Shown here piece by piece: positions 33,083-41,777 of a stretch of 64,000 bases of DNA. Origin of the DNA: Gemmatimonadaceae bacterium. Lineage in GTDB: Bacteria > Gemmatimonadota > Gemmatimonadetes > Gemmatimonadales > Gemmatimonadaceae. Each line of letters starts with the position of its first letter. The stretch's first letter is position 1. The notes below the pieces were generated by a model. It saw nothing but the letters and a program-made list of their open reading frames with translations. It had not been told where the DNA came from and searched no databases. The position numbers and the translations under genes were made by a program. Where the stretch lies: positions 62,001-126,000 of the forward strand of contig JACVCD010000009.1 of NCBI GenBank assembly GCA_016742275.1, given 5' to 3'.

Positions 33083-34219
33083 ATGAACCTCCGGATGGCG
33101 TTTCCCCGAGCCCCTCGAGCCGCGGGTGTCGTCGCGCTCATGATGGGTGCTGTTCTTCTTTCCGGCTCCGCCCCAACTGAGGCCGGCGCCCAGTCCCCGA
33201 ATCGCTCCTGGGCCAATGCTGGCACGCAGGGGGACGTGACCTGGAAAGACGTACGGTTTGCCAACGGCGAAGTGCTGCCGGAACTCCGTGTCCACTACAC
33301 CACGCTGGGCACTCCGCGCCGCGATGCGGCGGGCAAGGTGCGCAACGCGGTCATGATCTTGCACGGGACAGGCGGCAGCGGACGGAGCTTTCTGTCAGCC
33401 ACCTACGCCGGTGAGCTGTTCGGGCCGGGGCAGCTGCTCGATAGCAGCAAGTACTACATCATCCTGCCCGATGGCGTGGGACACGGCGGGTCCAGCAAGC
33501 CCAGTGACGGGCTGCGGGCAAAATTCCCGCACTACGGCTATCGCGACATGGTTTCGGCGCAGCATCGTCTGCTGACCGAACACCTCAAGGTCAATCACCT
33601 GCGCCTCATCATGGGCACGTCCATGGGCTGCATGCAGGCCTGGATGTGGGGCGCTCAGTATCCCGATTTCATGGACGGGTTGGCGCCGCTGGCGTGTGTG
33701 CCAACCCAGATCGCTGGTCGCAACCGCATGATCCGGACGATGGCCATGGACGCCATCCGTCTCGATCCGGGCTACGACAACGGCAACTACCGCACGCAGC
33801 CGCTTGGTCTGCGTTCCGCGCTGGGCCTGTTATACATGATGGGCAGTGCGCCGCTGCTGCAGCAGACGCAGGCACCGACCCGTGATCAGGCCGACTCCGT
33901 CATTCGTGCGTACCTCGATGGCCGCATGCAGGCGACGGACGCGAATGACTTCATCTACCAGTTCGATGCTTCGCGAGACTACGACCCTTCGTCGCAGCTC
34001 TCGCGCATCGTGGCGCCGGCGTTGTTCATCAACTCCGCCGACGACCAGGTCAACCCGCCGGAATTGGGGTTGGCCGAGCAGTACGCGGCGCAAATGCCGA
34101 AGACCAAGTTCGTACTGCTGCCTATCACGCGCGAAACGCGCGGACACGGAACACACTCACAGCCGCGCATTTGGGGCGGATTGTTGCGTGAGTTCCTCGC
34201 CTCATTACCTGAACGATGA
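33083..34219 (+). CDS. Exported MetX-like alpha/beta hydrolase
   Basis: A 378-residue protein of the homoserine O-acetyltransferase-like hydrolase group, with a signal peptide (to APTEAGAQ), which cytosolic MetX lacks. Motifs: MILHGTGGSGRSFL, the nucleophile in RLIMGTSMGCMQAW (~180), acid in INSADDQVNPPE and His in RGHGTHSQP near the C-terminus. Because it is exported and stands apart from methionine genes, esterase or other hydrolase activity is more likely than homoserine acetylation. It overlaps the next gene in ATGA (34216-34219). Confidence 0.85.
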   Translation: MNLRMAFPRAPRAAGVVALMMGAVLLSGSAPTEAGAQSPNRSWANAGTQGDVTWKDVRFANGEVLPELRVHYTTLGTPRRDAAGKVRNAVMILHGTGGSGRSFLSATYAGELFGPGQLLDSSKYYIILPDGVGHGGSSKPSDGLRAKFPHYGYRDMVSAQHRLLTEHLKVNHLRLIMGTSMGCMQAWMWGAQYPDFMDGLAPLACVPTQIAGRNRMIRTMAMDAIRLDPGYDNGNYRTQPLGLRSALGLLYMMGSAPLLQQTQAPTRDQADSVIRAYLDGRMQATDANDFIYQFDASRDYDPSSQLSRIVAPALFINSADDQVNPPELGLAEQYAAQMPKTKFVLLPITRETRGHGTHSQPRIWGGLLREFLASLPER

Positions 34220-34674
34220 CAGCACTTTCGGCGGCGATTCCCGTCGCACAGAAGTCCAGTGTATCGCAGTTGATCATGCGAGCACTCCGTCTGCGCTGCC
34301 CGCACTGTGGTGGCAAGGGCATTTTTGCCTCCTTCTTCGCGCTCAAGTCCAACTGCCCCAGCTGCGGTCTCCGTTTGGAGCGTGGTGAAGGCGACTACTT
34401 CGTCGGCGCGTATCTGTTCAACCTGATGGCCGTCGAACTCATTCTGTTCGTCTGCGTGTGTGGCTTTGTGGCTTTCACCTGGCCCAATCCGCCCTGGGAT
34501 TTGATCACGTACGTCACGGCCTTTCTGATGCTCGCGGGTTGTGTGCTGTGCTACCCGTTTGCCAAGACCACGTGGCTGGCGGTAGATCTGGCCATTCGTC
34601 CGATTTCGAGTGAAGAACTCGAGTGGCACCGTGAAGGTGGCGACATGGGGGATCGCGAGTTGCCGCACATCTGA
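34216..34674 (+). CDS. DUF983 membrane protein
   Basis: A 152-residue protein with an N-terminal zinc-finger pair (CPHCGGKGIF...NCPSCG, ~28-51) followed by two or more hydrophobic helices (NLMAVELILFVCVCGFVAF and ITYVTAFLMLAGCVLCYPF). The spacing and the GEGDYFVGAYLFN motif between them define DUF983. Function unknown. Translationally coupled to the MetX-like hydrolase and closed by a strong hairpin. Confidence 0.88.
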   Translation: MTALSAAIPVAQKSSVSQLIMRALRLRCPHCGGKGIFASFFALKSNCPSCGLRLERGEGDYFVGAYLFNLMAVELILFVCVCGFVAFTWPNPPWDLITYVTAFLMLAGCVLCYPFAKTTWLAVDLAIRPISSEELEWHREGGDMGDRELPHI

Positions 34675-34707
34675 ACAGCTGTTCCGCTTCAGGTCGTAGA
34701 AAGAAAA

Positions 34708-34740
34708 CGCGCGGTCATCGAGTGATTCGATGACCGCGCG
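34708..34740. terminator. Bidirectional hairpin terminator
   Basis: Perfect 14-bp arms CGCGCGGTCATCGA and TCGATGACCGCGCG around a GTGAT loop. T-rich tails follow on both strands (TCTGTTT on plus, TTTTCTTTC on minus), and it sits between convergent genes. Confidence 0.9.
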
Positions 34741-34763
34741 TCTGTTTCCAGCAGAACCGATTC

Positions 34764-35714
34764 TTACTTCTCAGCGATGATCAGATAGCGCGAGACCGCC
34801 CAGAACTTCGCCGGATCGGTGATGCGGATGTTTTCGCCACGGAACGAACCATCCTTTTCCTTCTTCGCCACTTCGATCATGCCGACGTCGTGACGCGACA
34901 CGATGCGATACGCGCGGTCATTGCGCGGCAGCGGAATGGTGAGCGTTTCGCGGCGATCAGCACGGGTGAAGCGTGCCTCGTCGAGTGTGCGCGCCGGCAC
35001 GAGTGTCTTGCCAAGCTTCACGATGAGCAACCCGCGTGAGCCGCCTTCTTCAGTCACGACACCATCAGCCAGCAACTGGCGACGCGCGCCCACAGTGTAG
35101 AACACCATATTTTCGCGCACGTCCATGGCCTTGACCGTATCGGTCAGCACGGCCTTTTCGGCCACGAGTGTTTCGTTCGCCTGACGGAGCTGACGGACCT
35201 CATCCTGGAAGGCCACGATCTCCTTGTCACGCTGCGACAAGCGCGCATTGAGATCGGCAAGCAGCGTTGCCGCCGCCGTGGAATCCTCACGCAGCGCCTT
35301 CATCTCTTCCAGCTGCTTCTGCACCTGCGCCTGACGCGCGGCCAGACGCTGACGCATCTGCTTCAGTCGATCGAGGATGTCCTTCTGCGCCGCGGCCGCT
35401 TCGGTCTTGCCCGACTCGTCGCTGGTGTTCACACCAACCTTGGAGGAGAGACCGCGCACCTGACGCAGTTCCTTGTCGACTTCGTCGGCAAACTTCGACG
35501 CTTCCACGACCTGCGCGAGAGCACGATCCCGGTCGGCCGTGTTGCCACCGACGATACCCTGCAGTGAGTCGCGCTCCGCGGCAGTGGACGCCAGTGCAGC
35601 CGCCAGGGAGTCAGCGCGGGCGCGCGAGGCGGTATCGGTGCAGGCACCAGTGGCAAAGGCCGCCAGCACGAGGGCCAGGGCTGTTCCACGGGAGCGAAAA
35701 AGGTGACGACGCAT
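34764..35714 (-). CDS. Coiled-coil lipoprotein of unknown function
   Basis: A 316-residue protein. ATG 35714 begins a signal sequence (MRRHLFRSRGTALALVLAAF) with lipobox TGAC. Residues ~30-200 are one long coiled coil (RADSLAAALASTAAERDSL... RLKQMRQRLAARQAQVQKQL ... REDSTAAATLLADLNARL). The C-terminal ~110 residues form a compact domain with FYTVGARRQLLADGVVTEEGG and a closing AKFWAVSRYLIIAEK. No family recognised. Its leader contains a strong hairpin at 35785-35821. A role at the cell envelope is likely from the anchor and coil only. Confidence 0.7.
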   Translation of the reverse strand: MRRHLFRSRGTALALVLAAFATGACTDTASRARADSLAAALASTAAERDSLQGIVGGNTADRDRALAQVVEASKFADEVDKELRQVRGLSSKVGVNTSDESGKTEAAAAQKDILDRLKQMRQRLAARQAQVQKQLEEMKALREDSTAAATLLADLNARLSQRDKEIVAFQDEVRQLRQANETLVAEKAVLTDTVKAMDVRENMVFYTVGARRQLLADGVVTEEGGSRGLLIVKLGKTLVPARTLDEARFTRADRRETLTIPLPRNDRAYRIVSRHDVGMIEVAKKEKDGSFRGENIRITDPAKFWAVSRYLIIAEK

Positions 35715-35784
35715 GGGATGCGGGTGAAAGGGGAAGGGGGCAACGCGAAGGAACGTACCGGTCTCGGCGGTCCGGAGAAAGTGC

Positions 35785-35821
35785 CGTGGGTCACCATCCG
35801 TCATACGGACAGTGACCCACG
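35785..35821. terminator. Nested perfect hairpin between S9 and lipoprotein genes
   Basis: Arms CGTGGGTCAC and GTGACCCACG (10 bp, perfect) enclose a second stem CCGT-cat-ACGG. It follows the stop of the S9 peptidase gene and precedes the lipoprotein gene on the minus strand. The minus-strand tail GCACTTTCTCC is only weakly T-rich, so it may be a terminator or an attenuator. Confidence 0.5.
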
Positions 35822-35850
35822 TCACCTCATCTGACACCCCATCCCTCCCT

Positions 35851-37926
35851 TCAGTTGTCCTGCGTAATCCGGCTGTTGGGAGGCTGCTGATACTTGTCGA
35901 ACCAACTGCGCAGATAGAGCTGTGTACGCAGGAAGTTGGACGGGGTGCTGCTGGTGCCGTGCCACTCGTTGTTGAAGCGCACCATGGCCGTGGGGACCTT
36001 CATCATCTTCAGTGCTTCGTAGTACTCCTCGGTCTGCCCCATCGGCGTGCGCAGGTCGTTCACGCCGGTCATGAGCATGGTGGGCGTCTTCACATTGCCC
36101 ACGTACATGATTGGGGAGCGACGCAGGTGCTCGCTTGGGTCATCCCAGGGATACTTCTCGAAGTTGTGATACCAGCTGTTGCCGTCCGTTGTGCCAACGA
36201 AACTGAGCCAGTTGGTGACGGGGCAGTTGGCGCTGGCTGCGGCAAAGCGATTGGTGTGACCGACGATCCAGCTGGTCAGCACACCGCCACCTGAGCAACC
36301 GAACACATACATGCGATTGCTGTCGATGTAGCCACGATTGATCAGTGTATCGACACCCGCCATGAGATCATCGTAGTCTTTGCCGGGATACGCGTTCTTG
36401 ATGGCGTTACCGAAGGCGCTGCCGTAGCCCGTGGAGCCACGCGGGTTGGTATACAGGATGACGTATCCGTTGGCGGCATGATCCTGGCGCGCAAAGTTGA
36501 AGCCCAGGTTGTACATGCTGTGCGGACCACCATGAATTTCGAGCATCATGGGGTACTTCTTCTTCGGATCGAAGTCGGCCGGCTTGACGATCCAGCCCTG
36601 AATCTTGAGACCGTCCACGCTCGTGTACCACACTTCTTCGGTGGTCGCGAGCTTCTTGCCGGCGAGCACATCACCATTCACATCGGTCAGCTGCTTGATG
36701 GTCGGTGTGCGAACGTCGAAGGCCACGATGTCCGTGGGCTTGCTCGACGTGCTCATCGTGCCGACGGCGAGGAAGGTCTTGCCGAGATCACTGACGGAAA
36801 GCAGTTGCTGACCCTTCGTTACCTGGCGGACATCACCGCGCAGCGGCGCAAAGTACAGATGACGCGCGCCTTCACTTTCCGCGTTGAAGTAGATGCCCGT
36901 GCCATCGGGCGACCACATCATGCCGCTTGGGCTGCGATCAAGCTTTTCCGTCAGTGCACGCGGGTTTGCACCGTTGGCATCCATCACGTACAGGATGGCA
37001 TCCTTCCATGTGGCATCGGTGCTGTCGTAGCCCGTGTAGGCAATGAAACGACCATCGGGGCTTGGCACCGGATTGTTGTCCGGACCATTGCGCTTGGTGA
37101 GCTGCGTAATGGCGCTACTCGCCACATCCACCTTGTATACGTCGCTCTGACGCCACGAGTACTCCGAGTCTGCCACACGATTGCTCGTAAACAGCAGCGA
37201 CTTGCCGTCTGGCGTCCACGTATTGCCGTTGGCTGGCCACTCACCATTGGTCACCTGACGCGGCGTGCCGCCGTCGGCAGGAACGGTGAACAACTGACGC
37301 AATCCATTCTCAAGGAAACCCTGACGATCGGAGCGATAGCGCACCTTGGTCACGACACGCGGTGGCTCCACCCACTTGGCACCGCGCGGTGCTGCAGGCA
37401 TGGCAATGCGCCAGTTGTCCGTTTCGCGCACGAGCATGCCGAACGCCAACGTCTGTCCATCAGGACTCCACTCCACATCACTCGGCGATTCGTTCAGTCG
37501 CGTGATCTGAGTCGTGGCACCTTCGGCATCCATGTAGCGCGTCCAGATCTGTGAACCGCCAGGTTCACCCGGAGCAACGAACACGATGCGCGAACCATCG
37601 GGACTCCATCGTGCGTTGGAACCTTTCACGAGAAAACGATTGCGCGTGCCGTCGGCGTTCATGATCCACACCGACGATTCGCGGCGATCATTTAGCTGAT
37701 CGATCCACGTGCGCGTGTACAGGATCTGACGTCCATCGGGCGCCAGTGCGGGAGCGGAGACGTCTTCCCAGTTGAAGTAGTCCGCAATCGTGAGACGATC
37801 GCGAAGGGCGCCGGATGCCTGTGCCGCTGCTTGTGCAGAGGCAGACGAGAATGCGGCGGGGGTGAGGAGGGTAGCGACAAGGAGAGAGTGTCGCCACGAG
37901 ATGCGAGTGCGCATCGCATGCTGCAT
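35851..37926 (-). CDS. Exported S9 peptidase (TolB propeller plus prolyl-oligopeptidase domain)
   Basis: A 691-residue exported peptidase. ATG 37926 is set by TGGAGA upstream; a signal peptide ends near SSASAQ. The N-terminal propeller has PD40 repeats (LAPDGRQILYTRT, WSPDGSRIVFVAP, WSPDGQTLAFGML, WTPDGKSLLFTSN). The C-terminal catalytic domain shows LEIHGGPHSMYN, the nucleophile in VFGCSGGGVLTSW (~550), Asp in TGVNDLRTP and His in NNEWHGTS. The architecture matches acylaminoacyl-peptidase/oligopeptidase S9C types. It is the third S9-type exported enzyme in the window. Confidence 0.93.
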   Translation of the reverse strand: MQHAMRTRISWRHSLLVATLLTPAAFSSASAQAAAQASGALRDRLTIADYFNWEDVSAPALAPDGRQILYTRTWIDQLNDRRESSVWIMNADGTRNRFLVKGSNARWSPDGSRIVFVAPGEPGGSQIWTRYMDAEGATTQITRLNESPSDVEWSPDGQTLAFGMLVRETDNWRIAMPAAPRGAKWVEPPRVVTKVRYRSDRQGFLENGLRQLFTVPADGGTPRQVTNGEWPANGNTWTPDGKSLLFTSNRVADSEYSWRQSDVYKVDVASSAITQLTKRNGPDNNPVPSPDGRFIAYTGYDSTDATWKDAILYVMDANGANPRALTEKLDRSPSGMMWSPDGTGIYFNAESEGARHLYFAPLRGDVRQVTKGQQLLSVSDLGKTFLAVGTMSTSSKPTDIVAFDVRTPTIKQLTDVNGDVLAGKKLATTEEVWYTSVDGLKIQGWIVKPADFDPKKKYPMMLEIHGGPHSMYNLGFNFARQDHAANGYVILYTNPRGSTGYGSAFGNAIKNAYPGKDYDDLMAGVDTLINRGYIDSNRMYVFGCSGGGVLTSWIVGHTNRFAAASANCPVTNWLSFVGTTDGNSWYHNFEKYPWDDPSEHLRRSPIMYVGNVKTPTMLMTGVNDLRTPMGQTEEYYEALKMMKVPTAMVRFNNEWHGTSSTPSNFLRTQLYLRSWFDKYQQPPNSRITQDN

Positions 37927-37992
37927 CGAGTTCTCCAGGAGAGAGGGGGAACCCATTCAGCATACAGTCCGTACGCAGTTGACGCGACCGTC

Positions 37993-38024
37993 AAAAAAAG
38001 AGCCCCGTGCTGATGCACGAGGCT
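37993..38024 (-). terminator. Terminator of the NlpC/P60 gene
   Basis: On the minus strand the stem AGCC-t-CGTGC / GCACG-g-GGCT with loop ATCA (one mismatch) is followed by seven T residues. It lies 25 bp past the NlpC/P60 stop codon. Confidence 0.85.
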
Positions 38025-38048
38025 GCGGGATCACACGCGAATTGTTGC

Positions 38049-38648
38049 TTAGCGCAGCGAATCCGCCATGGCGAGCAGACTGTCGCGCAGCGCGTAGGTG
38101 GAGCTGTCCACCAACCGGCGCACACCCTTCCACTGACGGATGAGCGGGTTGCGCTTGTTCAGCGCAGTTTCGATGACGCGGCGCTGTGACGTGCTCGCGT
38201 GGATCATCTTGCCATCGCCGACGTAAATGCCCACGTGCGAGATGCGGGCTCCACGACCGAAGGTCAGCACATCACCTGGCTTGAGCGCCGCGACATCCTT
38301 GGGGATTTCAGAGCCGATCTTGGACTGACCCTGTGCCGTGCGGGGCATGACCATGTCGAGCATGCTCATGGCGTAACGCACGAGGCCACTGCAATCGAGT
38401 CCGATACCGGGCTTGGTACCACCCAGTTTGTAGCGGGTGCCGAGTGAGCTGCGCGCCTTTGAGACGATGCTGTCGCGCATACGTTCGGCCGATTCGCTGA
38501 ATGCAGCAAACGGCTTGCGTGATTCGAGCTTGAGCTCGGGCTTTGTGTCATGCTTCGCATCCTGTGCCGACGCCGGAACAGCCACCGCGACGGACGCGGC
38601 GACAAGCACGGGCATGATTAGGCGACGGAATGCAGGCACGAGGGGCAA
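38049..38648 (-). CDS. Exported NlpC/P60 cell-wall peptidase
   Basis: A ~199-residue exported Cys peptidase. The NlpC/P60 triad is present: Cys in GLDCSGLVRYAM, His in RISHVGIYVGDG and the third polar position at MIHASTSQ. It should cleave peptidoglycan stem peptides between D-Glu and the diamino acid. The start is uncertain: TTG 38648 (given), GTG 38639 or ATG 38615. The first two supply a basic n-region (FRR) for the signal peptide that the ATG lacks, but none has a clear Shine-Dalgarno. Single gene with its own terminator. Confidence 0.87.
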   Translation of the reverse strand: MPLVPAFRRLIMPVLVAASVAVAVPASAQDAKHDTKPELKLESRKPFAAFSESAERMRDSIVSKARSSLGTRYKLGGTKPGIGLDCSGLVRYAMSMLDMVMPRTAQGQSKIGSEIPKDVAALKPGDVLTFGRGARISHVGIYVGDGKMIHASTSQRRVIETALNKRNPLIRQWKGVRRLVDSSTYALRDSLLAMADSLR

Positions 38649-38788
38649 AGCGGGCGCGAGGGGAACGTCCGGACTTCGGGAGACGGGAAACTACCCCCTG
38701 GTTCCGGATCGCACCAGCCACAGCTGTCACGTTCCGGGAAACGTTCGGTTCAGAACCGGAATCCCTGCAGAACTGGCTGCCGAACGTG

Positions 38789-39427
38789 CTACCGAATCCC
38801 TACGACCTTGTGGGTCTGAACGGACAGCCGCCACTGCGGGTGGGCCAGGCAGTACGCGAGCGCGGCCTGGGTATTGGCCACCTGATCGGGGCCATCCATC
38901 GGCTGCAACAGAAAGTGACGGAAGTCGAGGTCGGCAAAACGCTCGGGGCGGGCCAGCTCCTGTGGGTAGACCAGCTTGAGCTCATCGCCCGACGTGAGTG
39001 TCAGCGGCGCGTTGGCCTTGGGGCTCACGCAGATCCAATCGAGCCCCGGTGGCGCAGGCTGCGTGCCGTTGGTCTCCACTGCGACCTCGAACCCCTCGGC
39101 GTGCAAGGCCTCAATGGCTGCCGCATCGAGCTGCAGCAGTGGTTCTCCGCCGGTGCACACGACCAGTGGTCGGACCGTGTCGGGTGCGTCCTTGGGCCAG
39201 CGTGAGCGGACGAATGCCGCCAGGGCTTCAGGCGTTGTGAACTTGCCGCCATCGGGGCCTACCCCGACAAAGTCCGTGTCGCAGAATGTGCACACGGCCT
39301 TTGCTCGATCACTCTCGCGACCCGTCCACAGATTGCATCCGGCAAATCGACAGAACACCGCCGCGCGGCCGGCGTTGAGTCCCTCACCCTGGAGCGTGTA
39401 GAAACATTCCTTGACCGTGTACGCCAT
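38789..39427 (-). CDS. queE: 7-carboxy-7-deazaguanine synthase
   Basis: A 212-residue radical-SAM enzyme of queuosine and 7-deazapurine biosynthesis, converting carboxytetrahydropterin to CDG. The N-terminus KECFYTLQGEGLNAGR leads to the cluster-binding Cys set FCRFAGCNLW then VCTFCDTDF, the long-spaced version (C-x14-C-x2-C) found in some proteobacterial QueE. TGGEPLLQ is the SAM-binding GGE motif, and ETNGT follows. Start ATG 39427 (MAYTVKECF). Five bases separate it from queC, so they form an operon. QueD and the later pathway steps are not in the window. Confidence 0.94.
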   Translation of the reverse strand: MAYTVKECFYTLQGEGLNAGRAAVFCRFAGCNLWTGRESDRAKAVCTFCDTDFVGVGPDGGKFTTPEALAAFVRSRWPKDAPDTVRPLVVCTGGEPLLQLDAAAIEALHAEGFEVAVETNGTQPAPPGLDWICVSPKANAPLTLTSGDELKLVYPQELARPERFADLDFRHFLLQPMDGPDQVANTQAALAYCLAHPQWRLSVQTHKVVGIR

Positions 39428-39432
39428 ACGAC

Positions 39433-40170
39433 TCAGTTGCTGGCGTAGGCGATGGGGTCGGCCGATCCCGCTTCGGCGAAGCCACGCAGGCGTAGCTGGC
39501 AGGCATCGCAGTGTCCGCAAGCCGTGCCATCCGGCGCCGGGTCATAGCAGCTCGTGGTGAGGCTGTAGTCCACACCGAGTTCACACCCCAGGGCCACGAT
39601 CTGCGCCTTGGTGAGATGCTGCAGCGGCGCGTGGATGCGCAAACGCTGCGTGCCCTGCACACCGGCGGCTGTGGCGAGGTTGGCCATGGCTTCAAAGGCC
39701 GCGACATACTCGGGACGGCAATCGGGATAGCCCGAGTAATCCAGCGCGTTCACGCCAATGAAAATGGCGTCGGCGCCGAGGACTTCGGCCCAAGCCAGGG
39801 CGAACGATAGGAAGATCGTGTTGCGCGCCGGCACATAGGTGATGGGCACGCTGTCGTCGGCATGATCGACATCGCGATCCTTGGGCACTTCCATGTCGGC
39901 GGTAAGCGCCGAACCGCCCCACTGCCGCAGATCAATGTCCACGACGACATGGCGGGAAACGCCCTGAGCGGCGGCCACGCGGCGCGCGGCGTCGATCTCC
40001 ACCATGTGGCGCTGCCCATAGCGAAAAGTCATGGCGCAGGGCGTATAGCCGTCGCGGCGGGCCACGGCGAGGGCGGTGGCCGAATCGAGACCACCCGACA
40101 GCAGGACCACGGCAGGGCGAACCAGCGCTCCAGAATCGTGGCCAGAAGAAGACGTATTCAGTGATGACAT
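39433..40170 (-). CDS. queC: 7-cyano-7-deazaguanine (preQ0) synthase
   Basis: A 245-residue ATP-dependent enzyme turning CDG and ammonia into preQ0. The PP-loop is [14 protein letters not shown] (~21-34); the C-terminal zinc site is [18 protein letters not shown] (~213-230). The intermediate [18 protein letters not shown] and [14 protein letters not shown] motifs are typical QueC. First gene of queC-queE, divergent from the TerC gene with only 27 bp between the start codons. No preQ1-type riboswitch fits in that gap. Confidence 0.96.
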   Translation of the reverse strand: MSSLNTSSSGHDSGALVRPAVVLLSGGLDSATALAVARRDGYTPCAMTFRYGQRHMVEIDAARRVAAAQGVSRHVVVDIDLRQWGGSALTADMEVPKDRDVDHADDSVPITYVPARNTIFLSFALAWAEVLGADAIFIGVNALDYSGYPDCRPEYVAAFEAMANLATAAGVQGTQRLRIHAPLQHLTKAQIVALGCELGVDYSLTTSCYDPAPDGTACGHCDACQLRLRGFAEAGSADPIAYASN

Positions 40171-40197
40171 GCGCCGTCAAAGATATCAGCTTTAGGC

Positions 40198-40911
40198 ATG
40201 TTCGATTGGATTGCCGATCCGCAGGCGTGGATTTCCCTGCTCACCCTCTCGGTGCTCGAGATCGTTCTCGGCATCGACAACATCATTTTCATCTCGATTC
40301 TGGCCGGGAAGCTGCCGGCGGCCGATCAGCCGCGGGCGCGTTCCCTCGGTCTCGCCGGTGCGTTCGTTTCGCGTATCCTGCTGCTGCTCTCCATCACCTG
40401 GGTCATGCAGCTCACGACGCCGCTGTTTGGCGTGATGGGCCGCGACATCTCAGGTCGTGATCTCATTCTGCTGCTCGGTGGACTCTTCCTGATCGGCAAG
40501 GCCACGCTCGAAATCCATCACAAGCTCGAGGGGCCGGACGCCGAAGCGCAGCAGGCGGCTCGGGCCGTCTCCACGCTATGGGCGACGGTGGCGCAGATCA
40601 TGGTGCTGGATATCGTGTTTTCGCTCGACTCGGTCATCACTGCGGTGGGTATGGCCGACGACGTGTCGATCATGATTCTGGCCAATGTGGTGGCGCTGGC
40701 CGTGATGCTCTTTGCGGCGGGTCCGATCAGTGCGTTCGTGGACCGTCACCCTACGGTGAAGATGCTGGCGCTGGCGTTCCTGGTTCTCATCGGCACCAAC
40801 CTGGTGGCGGAAGGACTGGGGCAGCACATCCCCAAGGGCTACACCTACTTCGCCATGGCGTTTTCGGTGGTGGTGGAGATGCTGAACATCCGGACTCGCG
40901 GAAAAGGCTGA
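40198..40911 (+). CDS. TerC-family integral membrane protein
   Basis: A 237-residue protein with about seven hydrophobic helices. The duplicated acidic membrane motif is clear: LSVLEIVLGIDNIIFISILAG near residue 20 and IMVLDIVFSLDSVITAVGM near 140, whose Asp/Asn residues bind metal in this family. TerC proteins are linked to manganese export and metalation of exported proteins as well as tellurite resistance in plasmid operons; no other ter genes are present, so manganese handling is the better guess. Confidence 0.92.
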   Translation: MFDWIADPQAWISLLTLSVLEIVLGIDNIIFISILAGKLPAADQPRARSLGLAGAFVSRILLLLSITWVMQLTTPLFGVMGRDISGRDLILLLGGLFLIGKATLEIHHKLEGPDAEAQQAARAVSTLWATVAQIMVLDIVFSLDSVITAVGMADDVSIMILANVVALAVMLFAAGPISAFVDRHPTVKMLALAFLVLIGTNLVAEGLGQHIPKGYTYFAMAFSVVVEMLNIRTRGKG

Positions 40912-41136
40912 CCCGCGATCTCAGACCGAGTCAGTGGCCGGCCGCTGTCACACAGCGACACGTCCACTCAAGAGGACAGCGTTTTCGCAGGCGTGGTTTG
41001 CCCGCAATTCCGTATTCGGAGCTAAGTTGTTTGCGGGTTGTCGGTTATGCAGAAATCACCGGAGGCGGGGCCGACGTGGTCCACGTGGCCCGTCCCCTGC
41101 CTTTCTTGGGTGGTGACCCACTACAGGAGTGTTTCG

Positions 41137-41772
41137 ATGTCCCGTGCCTTTGTTCGTGCTTTTGCGTTTTCGGCGGCCACCATGCTGTCCTCGTCGGCTT
41201 TGCTCGCCCAGACTGGCGGAACCGGTACCGGTGTTGGTGCGACCCTCACGCCCTATGCGGGGTATCTGATTACCGGCAACTGGTATGACGGACCGATCGG
41301 AACGAGCATTTCCACCACCAATTCGGCGACGGTTGGCGTGCAGGGAAGCATGCCGCTCGCCAAGGGCATCGCGCTGGTCGGCAATCTGGCCTATGCGTCG
41401 GGAGATCTGCGCATCGGGTTGCCTCTCATCAGCGGTGTCAATGTGGGTGACGCTAAGACCTGGATGTACGACGCCGGTATCGAATTGGGTGGTTTGGCCG
41501 GCAAGACGACCGGTCTCGCGCCGTTCGTGTCGGGTGGCATTGGTGGCATGACCAACGACATCAAAGTCAGCGTGTTCGAGACCCGGGCTACCAGTGTGGC
41601 GTATACGCTGGGTGCTGGTGTTGATATGGGTATCAACGAAAACTTTGCGCTGCGTCTGCAGGCCAAGGACTACATCAGTCGTTTCAATTCCGAGGATGCC
41701 GTTGGCTTCCGGGCTGAAGGCAATCTCGCGCACAACCTCGCACTCACTGCGGGTATCCGTTTCGTGTTCTGA
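41137..41772 (+). CDS. Small outer-membrane beta-barrel protein
   Basis: A 211-residue protein with a signal peptide (to SSALLAQ). ATG 41137 follows CAGGAG. The mature chain alternates short strands and Gly-rich turns (TPYAGYLITGNWYDGP, FVSGGIGGMTNDIKVS, YTLGAGVDMGINENFALRLQ) and ends in a terminal Phe after GIRFVF, the BAM-recognition signature. It resembles the OmpW/OmpA-like eight-strand barrel class. Ligand unknown. The 638-residue exported gene starts five bases after its stop, so the two are an operon. Confidence 0.8.
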   Translation: MSRAFVRAFAFSAATMLSSSALLAQTGGTGTGVGATLTPYAGYLITGNWYDGPIGTSISTTNSATVGVQGSMPLAKGIALVGNLAYASGDLRIGLPLISGVNVGDAKTWMYDAGIELGGLAGKTTGLAPFVSGGIGGMTNDIKVSVFETRATSVAYTLGAGVDMGINENFALRLQAKDYISRFNSEDAVGFRAEGNLAHNLALTAGIRFVF

Positions 41773-41777
41773 GGCGC

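Noticed and set aside
33083-34219. Homoserine O-acetyltransferase (metX)
   Set aside because: The fold and triad fit, but a signal peptide and absence of methionine genes make cytosolic methionine synthesis unlikely; called MetX-like hydrolase.
36478-37554. A 358-codon plus-strand open frame
   Set aside because: Antisense to the S9 peptidase propeller; no recognisable protein features.
38649-38788. Possible small gene between the NlpC/P60 gene and queE
   Set aside because: No frame with a ribosome-binding site or protein-like composition; short dyads only. Treated as promoter region for the NlpC/P60 gene.
40171-40197. preQ1 riboswitch before queC
   Set aside because: Only 27 bp separate the queC and TerC start codons, too little for the aptamer, and no such fold was seen.
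40198-40911. Tellurite-resistance operon
   Set aside because: Only the TerC-family gene is present; no terA, terB, terD or terE neighbours.
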